From NCBI RefSeq assembly GCF_015074785.1, contig NZ_CP042464.1, positions 992,001 to 1,056,000 of the forward strand: 64,000 nucleotides of DNA. The letters are read 5' to 3'. The number at the start of each line of letters is the position of its first letter. Position 1 is the first letter of the stretch. This stretch comes from Segatella copri (lineage in GTDB: Bacteria > Bacteroidota > Bacteroidia > Bacteroidales > Bacteroidaceae). Of this stretch, positions 60,318 to 64,000 are shown in pieces. The notes below the pieces were generated by a model. That model searched no databases. It worked only from the letters and a program-made list of their open reading frames with translations, and was not told where the DNA came from. Both the position numbers and the translations under genes were made by a program.

Positions 60318-61778
60318 TTATTTAGCCACGCTGCGGAGAATCTCCAGCAAGTGGTCCCAAACCATCTCTACTGTAGGAATGAGAAGAGCCTCGTCTGGGG
60401 TGTGAACATAGCGAAGGGTAGGACCGAAACTTACCATATCGAGCTCAGGATAACGCTCAGAGAAAAGACCACACTCCAAACCGGCATGAATACCCTTTAC
60501 CAATGGCTTTTTGCCGAAGAGCTTTTCGTAAGCCTTCACAGCCAGGTCGGTAAGCTCGCTGTTGGCGCGCATCTTCCAGGCAGGATACTTGTCGCCTACA
60601 GTTACCTCGGCGCCAGCCAGTAGGAAGGCTGCCTTTACGGTGTTGGTCATGTTCTCCAGATTGCTCATCACGTTACTTCGCTGAGAAGCTACGATGTTGA
60701 TGCTGCTTTCATCGGTCATCACGCTTGCCACATTGCTTGAGGTTTCTACCATCCAGGCAATCGCCTCATCCTGACAGGTAGTAAGCGGACCGTTGTCTAC
60801 AGCCTGGAGAGCCATTACGAACTTGTCAGCTACAGCTTTCTCGATGACAGGTGCAGCATCGGTGCTGCTCATATTGAACTGCATAGCCTGTTCGGTTACG
60901 TGGAATTCGTCTTCTACTTCTGATGCAAAGATGTTCCAGTCGGCACGAACCTGTTCCTTATCAGCATTCTTGACGGCGAAAACTATCTTTCCGTCGCGAG
61001 GAATGGCATTATGCATCTTGCCGCTGTTGAAGCTTACGAGGCGCAGACTTCCATCCAGTTTCTCATTTTCGAGGAAGAGGAAGCGGGCAAGAATCTTGAT
61101 GGCATTGGCGCGCTTCTTGTTGATGTCATCGCCCGAGTGACCACCGTTGAGACCCTTCAGCGAAGCTTCCATGAAGAAATAACCCGCAGGAGCCTCTTCG
61201 CGAGAGAAGTGGAAGGTGGCATGGGTTGTCTGACCACCGGCGCAGGATACGAAGATTTCGCCCTCATCCTCTGAGTCAAGATTGATGAGCATCTTTCCGG
61301 TCATAAAGCCCGCCTTCATGCCGTGAGCACCGGTCAGTCCGGTTTCTTCATCACGTGTAAAGACGCACTCGATAGGACCATGCTCAATATCGTTGCTTGC
61401 CAGGATAGCCAGCTCGATGGCGCAGCCTATACCGTCGTCAGCACCCAATGTAGTGCCTTTTGCCTTAAGCCATTCTCCGTCTACGTAAGTCTGGATGGCG
61501 TCTTTGTGGAAATCGAAATCAACATCTACCAGTTTATCGCAAACCATGTCCATGTGGCTCTGCAGGATGATGGTTTCAGCATGCTCGTAGCCTGGAGTGG
61601 CAGCTTTACGGATGAGCACATTACCGGTTTCATCTACCAGCGTTTCGAGCTGATGAGCCTCTCCGAAAGATTTCAAAAACTCAATCATGTTCTCCTCGTG
61701 CTTGGAAGGACGAGGTATTTCGTTGATTTTTGCGAACTGCTCGAACACGAGAGCAGGCTTCAATTCACTTTTATTCAT
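60318..61778 (-). CDS. pepD: Aminoacyl-histidine dipeptidase (M20, PepD)
   Basis: This cytoplasmic M20C dipeptidase cleaves Xaa-His and related dipeptides. Metal-site motifs are present: QSHMDMVCDK (His and Asp, ~78-84), TLGADDGIGCAIE, FTRDEETGLTGAHG (catalytic Glu pair) and NLDSEDEGEIFVSCAGG. The late GIHAGLECGLFSERYPELDMVSFGP and HTPDE segments carry the last ligands. 486 aa, full length. The start at 61778 agrees with the conserved FEQFAKINEIPRPSKHEE opening. Confidence 0.95.
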   Translation of the reverse strand: MNKSELKPALVFEQFAKINEIPRPSKHEENMIEFLKSFGEAHQLETLVDETGNVLIRKAATPGYEHAETIILQSHMDMVCDKLVDVDFDFHKDAIQTYVDGEWLKAKGTTLGADDGIGCAIELAILASNDIEHGPIECVFTRDEETGLTGAHGMKAGFMTGKMLINLDSEDEGEIFVSCAGGQTTHATFHFSREEAPAGYFFMEASLKGLNGGHSGDDINKKRANAIKILARFLFLENEKLDGSLRLVSFNSGKMHNAIPRDGKIVFAVKNADKEQVRADWNIFASEVEDEFHVTEQAMQFNMSSTDAAPVIEKAVADKFVMALQAVDNGPLTTCQDEAIAWMVETSSNVASVMTDESSINIVASQRSNVMSNLENMTNTVKAAFLLAGAEVTVGDKYPAWKMRANSELTDLAVKAYEKLFGKKPLVKGIHAGLECGLFSERYPELDMVSFGPTLRYVHTPDEALLIPTVEMVWDHLLEILRSVAK

Positions 61779-61828
61779 TTATTTTCTATTATTTTGTTTT
61801 GATAAAACATTTATTTCTGCTATTTTGT

Positions 61829-61859
61829 TTTGGTTATTCCCAAAAAAATAGTACCTTTG
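61829..61859 (+). promoter_or_regulatory. Promoter of the small membrane protein/OmpH unit
   Basis: -33 TTTG at 61829-61832 and -7 TACCTTTG at 61852-61859 with a 19-base spacer: an excellent Bacteroidetes promoter. The predicted leader is about 33 bases. Confidence 0.75.
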
Positions 61860-61884
61860 CACCCAAAAGTGCACTAAGGCACTG

Positions 61885-61892
61885 CAAAGGTA
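61885..61892 (-). promoter_or_regulatory. Possible leftward -7 box facing pepD
   Basis: Minus-strand TACCTTTG followed by CAGTGC, 107 bases before the pepD start. It faces the rightward promoter; no -33 TTTG is seen. Confidence 0.4.
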
Positions 61893-61898
61893 ATAAAA

Positions 61899-62093
61899 AT
61901 GATAAAATTAATGTTATTAAGCGTGTTAATAATTGCTATTTGCATGGCATTATTTTGCGTAAAGTTGATTTTTAAGAAGAACGGCAAGTTCTCTTCCCAG
62001 CATGTGCACGACAATCCGGGCTTGCGCAAGCAGGGCATTCATTGTGTGGTGGATCAGGACCGCGAGGCAAGGGAAGCCAACAAGGCTTATTAG
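61899..62093 (+). CDS. Small membrane protein, 64 aa, Bacteroidales type
   Basis: One N-terminal membrane helix (MLLSVLIIAICMALFCVKLIF) is followed by a polar tail with SSQHVHDNPGLRKQGIHCVVDQDREAREANK. I recall similar tails (RxRGIxCxxxQDREAR) in short uncharacterised Bacteroidales proteins, so the gene is probably real and conserved, but no function is known. It has the best promoter of this area and lies 20 bases upstream of the OmpH-like gene, suggesting a shared transcript. Confidence 0.65.
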   Translation: MIKLMLLSVLIIAICMALFCVKLIFKKNGKFSSQHVHDNPGLRKQGIHCVVDQDREAREANKAY

Positions 62094-62112
62094 AAAATAG
62101 TAATAATATAAT

Positions 62113-62736
62113 ATGATAGAAAAAATGAGAAAGAACATTTTGGGTTCAGTGGCAATTGCAGCTGTTGCTGCCCTGTCATTGGCATCATGCAACAAATCTC
62201 AGCCTCAGGTAGAGGCTAAGTCAGAGAGCAAGGCTCCTGCTGAATTGAAGATTGCTTATGTAGAGGTAGACTCTATCATGACTCAGTATACCTTTGCTAA
62301 GGAGTATTCTTCTATCTTGGAGAAGAAGGGTCAGAACATTCAGGCTACTATTGCGCAGAAGGGTCAGCAGCTCCAGGCTGCAGCAGCCAACTTCCAGCAG
62401 AAGATTCAGCAGAATGCTTACACTCGCGAGCAGGCTGAGGCTATCCAGGCTGGACTGCAGAAGCAGAACAACGACCTGCAGGGCTTGCAGCAGCGCTTGA
62501 GCAACGAGTTTGCTGCTGAGCAGGAGAAGTACAACAAGGCGCTCCACGACAGCATTGCCAACTATCTTGCCCGCTACAACAAGGACAAGAAGTACAGCAT
62601 CATCTTCTCTAAGAGCGGCGATAACCTGCTCTATGCTGACAAGGCTTACGATATTACAAAAGAGGTGATTTCCGGCTTGAACAAGGCTTACAAGGGAAAG
62701 CTGAAGAAAGAGGAGGCTGCTCCTGCTAAAAAGTAA
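62113..62736 (+). CDS. OmpH/Skp-family periplasmic chaperone-like lipoprotein
   Basis: ATG 62113 or the Met four codons later (62125) opens a lipoprotein signal with lipobox SLASC. The OmpH pattern follows: IAYVEVDSIMTQYTFAKEYSSIL, a long Gln/Ala-rich coiled coil (residues ~75-150), and the KKYSIIFSKSGDNLLYADKAYDITKEVI end typical of Skp-like proteins. Such chaperones form trimers that hold outer-membrane proteins. The C-terminus is Lys/Ala-rich. 207 aa. nth follows after 5 bases. Confidence 0.9.
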   Translation: MIEKMRKNILGSVAIAAVAALSLASCNKSQPQVEAKSESKAPAELKIAYVEVDSIMTQYTFAKEYSSILEKKGQNIQATIAQKGQQLQAAAANFQQKIQQNAYTREQAEAIQAGLQKQNNDLQGLQQRLSNEFAAEQEKYNKALHDSIANYLARYNKDKKYSIIFSKSGDNLLYADKAYDITKEVISGLNKAYKGKLKKEEAAPAKK

Positions 62737-62741
62737 GAGAA

Positions 62742-63389
62742 ATGCTTCGTAAGGAAAGATACGATTTTATATTGAATCATTTCAGAAGTGCGCTGCCGAA
62801 TGTAACTACCGAGTTGCAGTTCGGTAGCGCATTTCAGCTTCTGGTGGCTACCTTGCTTTCTGCGCAATGCACCGACAAACGCATCAACATGGTTACGCCT
62901 GCTCTCTTTGCCCGTTATCCTGATGCGCAGCACATGGCACAGGCGAGCGAGGATGATATTTATGAGTTGATCAGTTCGGTGAGTTATCCGAATGCCAAGG
63001 CGAAGCATCTTGCTGAAATGTCTCGCCAGCTGGTTGAGATGTTCGGAGGTGAGGTGCCTGAGGCTGCGGATGATTTGGAGAAGTTGGCAGGAGTGGGGCG
63101 CAAGACGGCGAATGTGATTCGTGCCGTATGGTTCGGTCATGCTACGATGGCGGTGGATACGCATGTTTATCGTGTGAGTCATCGCATGGGTTTGGTGCCG
63201 AAAACGGCAGATACGCCCCGAAAAGTAGAAGATTATCTGATGAAACACATTCCGGCTGAGGATATTCCGAATGCGCATCATTGGATTCTGCTGCATGGCA
63301 GATATATTTGCAAGAGTACGAAACCGCTCTGCGATAAATGCTTTTTTAATGAATATTGCCCAAAACTATTAAAGGACAGTAAGCTTTAG
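62742..63389 (+). CDS. nth: Endonuclease III
   Basis: This DNA glycosylase/AP-lyase removes oxidised pyrimidines. The helix-hairpin-helix GVGRKTANVI is followed by the catalytic Asp in MAVDTHVYRVSHRMG; the catalytic Lys lies in SAQCTDKRINMVTP. The 4Fe-4S cluster has its cysteines in CKSTKPLCDKCFFNEYC. 215 aa is the usual size. It starts 5 bases after the OmpH-like gene and is probably translationally linked to it. Confidence 0.96.
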   Translation: MLRKERYDFILNHFRSALPNVTTELQFGSAFQLLVATLLSAQCTDKRINMVTPALFARYPDAQHMAQASEDDIYELISSVSYPNAKAKHLAEMSRQLVEMFGGEVPEAADDLEKLAGVGRKTANVIRAVWFGHATMAVDTHVYRVSHRMGLVPKTADTPRKVEDYLMKHIPAEDIPNAHHWILLHGRYICKSTKPLCDKCFFNEYCPKLLKDSKL

Positions 63390-63392
63390 AAA

Positions 63393-63541
63393 TAGTTAAT
63401 AGTTAATAGTTTATAGCGGCTTCGCCGTACAGCAAACTAGCTTAAAGTAGAGGGAAGATGATAAAAAAATAGTTTATAGTAAATAAGAACTCTGCTTGTC
63501 GCAAGAAAGCCCTATTTACTATAAACTATTAACTATTAACT
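63393..63541. repeat. AATAGTTAATAGTTTATAG inverted repeat between nth and aroC
   Basis: AATAGTTAATAGTTAATAG... at 63393-63415 faces CTATAAACTATTAACTATTAAC at 63520-63541, with further partial copies (TAGTTTATAGTAAATA and TATTTACTATAAAC) and a GCGGCTTCGCCG hairpin inside. It lies between convergent genes and may act as a terminator. It is related to the tract at 20499-20562. Confidence 0.75.
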
Positions 63542-64000
63542 GATTCTGACTGTTTTATTCAAGAGATAATTATCCAGAATCACCATGGCAGCCATGGCTT
63601 CAACCACTGGTACGGCTCTTGGCAAAACGCATGGATCATGACGGCCGCGGGCAGTCAGCGTGGTGGCATTTCCTTCCAAATCTACCGTATTCTGCTCCAT
63701 CAGCAGAGTAGCAACCGGCTTAAAGGCAACACGGAAATAAATGTCCTGACCATTGCTCAAACCGCCCTGTATTCCTCCGCTATGATTGCTCTTTGTTGTA
63801 ATACGGGCAGCAACATCCTGATTCACGGCAGCATCTTCTGGCATCTCTCCAGCATCAGCCTTCGGGATAAAGACATCATTCTGCTCACTTCCGCGGGCAG
63901 TAACTCCGGCAAATCCCTCGCCATATTCAAAACCCTTCACGGCGTTAATGCCAAGCATGGCAGCACCCAGTTGTGCATGAAGCTTGTCAAACTCAGGCTC
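63536..64000 (-). CDS. aroC: Chorismate synthase, 3' part (continues beyond window)
   Basis: The last 154 residues are visible, and the frame is open to the right edge ([17 protein letters not shown]...). The family's conserved blocks are present: [40 protein letters not shown] and [19 protein letters not shown] with the active-site His and Arg. The enzyme makes chorismate from EPSP using reduced FMN, the end of the shikimate pathway. The stop lies at the edge of an intergenic repeat. Confidence 0.96.
   Translation of the reverse strand, partial: EPEFDKLHAQLGAAMLGINAVKGFEYGEGFAGVTARGSEQNDVFIPKADAGEMPEDAAVNQDVAARITTKSNHSGGIQGGLSNGQDIYFRVAFKPVATLLMEQNTVDLEGNATTLTARGRHDPCVLPRAVPVVEAMAAMVILDNYLLNKTVRIS

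Noticed and set aside
1..64000. tRNA, rRNA or known riboswitch genes
   Set aside because: I looked for cloverleaf arms with CCA-type ends and conserved rRNA or riboswitch cores and found none I could support.

Overview
The window is chromosomal DNA from a member of the Bacteroidales, most likely a Prevotella/Segatella (S. copri-like) species. This rests on the many -7 boxes of the form TAnnTTTG, start codons without strong Shine-Dalgarno sequences, a complete Bat (Bacteroides aerotolerance) operon, a single-chain pyruvate:ferredoxin oxidoreductase, and lipoproteins typical of the phylum. The species is an inference. No rRNA, tRNA or CRISPR array was seen.

Two parts differ sharply. Positions 1 to about 7,100 are AT-rich and decayed. 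They hold a TonB-C-like gene end, small membrane or secreted orphans, three pieces of an NlpE-like lipoprotein gene, an Rhs/YD-repeat fragment, two IS-transposase remnants, a truncated DUF1016-like gene, and a duplicated ~150-bp promoter/leader that precedes two unrelated coding sequences. It looks like the remains of a polymorphic-toxin or surface-protein locus worn down by insertion and recombination. Positions 7,100-12,310 are a compact mobile-type module: a small overlapping gene pair, a promoter followed at once by an attenuator-like hairpin, a BRO-like gene, an unknown gene, a VirE-N/DUF3987 primase-like protein and a DUF5675 protein. A 55-residue membrane peptide frame is nested in the linker of the VirE-like gene, directly after a tract of the TTGAATGTTGAA repeat family.

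From 12.3 kb onward the DNA is ordinary core genome. A leftward operon carries rsmG, an MBL hydrolase, ruvC, a two-domain ABC ATPase and a small secreted protein (16.3 to 12.3 kb). Rightward come a HAD phosphatase, panB and an MFS transporter. The Bat operon follows (19.5-28.2 kb: moxR, DUF58, a BatD-like accessory, batA, batB, batC and a batD-batE fusion), then PAP2, queA, an ABC-F ATPase and an M13 peptidase. A second ABC-F gene and nifJ run leftward on either side of a 1.27-kb gene-free stretch that holds a ~155-bp palindrome.

The last third carries an AAA/DUF4143 ATPase, an ATP-grasp-like protein with an apparently leaderless promoter, a lipoprotein serpin, a divergent NAD+-dependent DNA ligase, a GNAT, a His-rich CobW/COG0523 GTPase, an M48 peptidase, an NfeD/SPFH pair, a UDP-GlcNAc 2-epimerase, a Gly/Tyr-rich envelope protein, a cyclophilin, L-serine dehydratase, htpG, an ECF sigma factor, a small lipoprotein, pepD, a small membrane protein, an OmpH/Skp-like protein, endonuclease III and the 3' part of aroC. 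Three families of short intergenic repeats recur: TTGAATGTTGAA tracts, TTAACAGTTTATAG tracts and GGGCGATGCCCTGGG/GGGCTTTCAGCCC hairpins.
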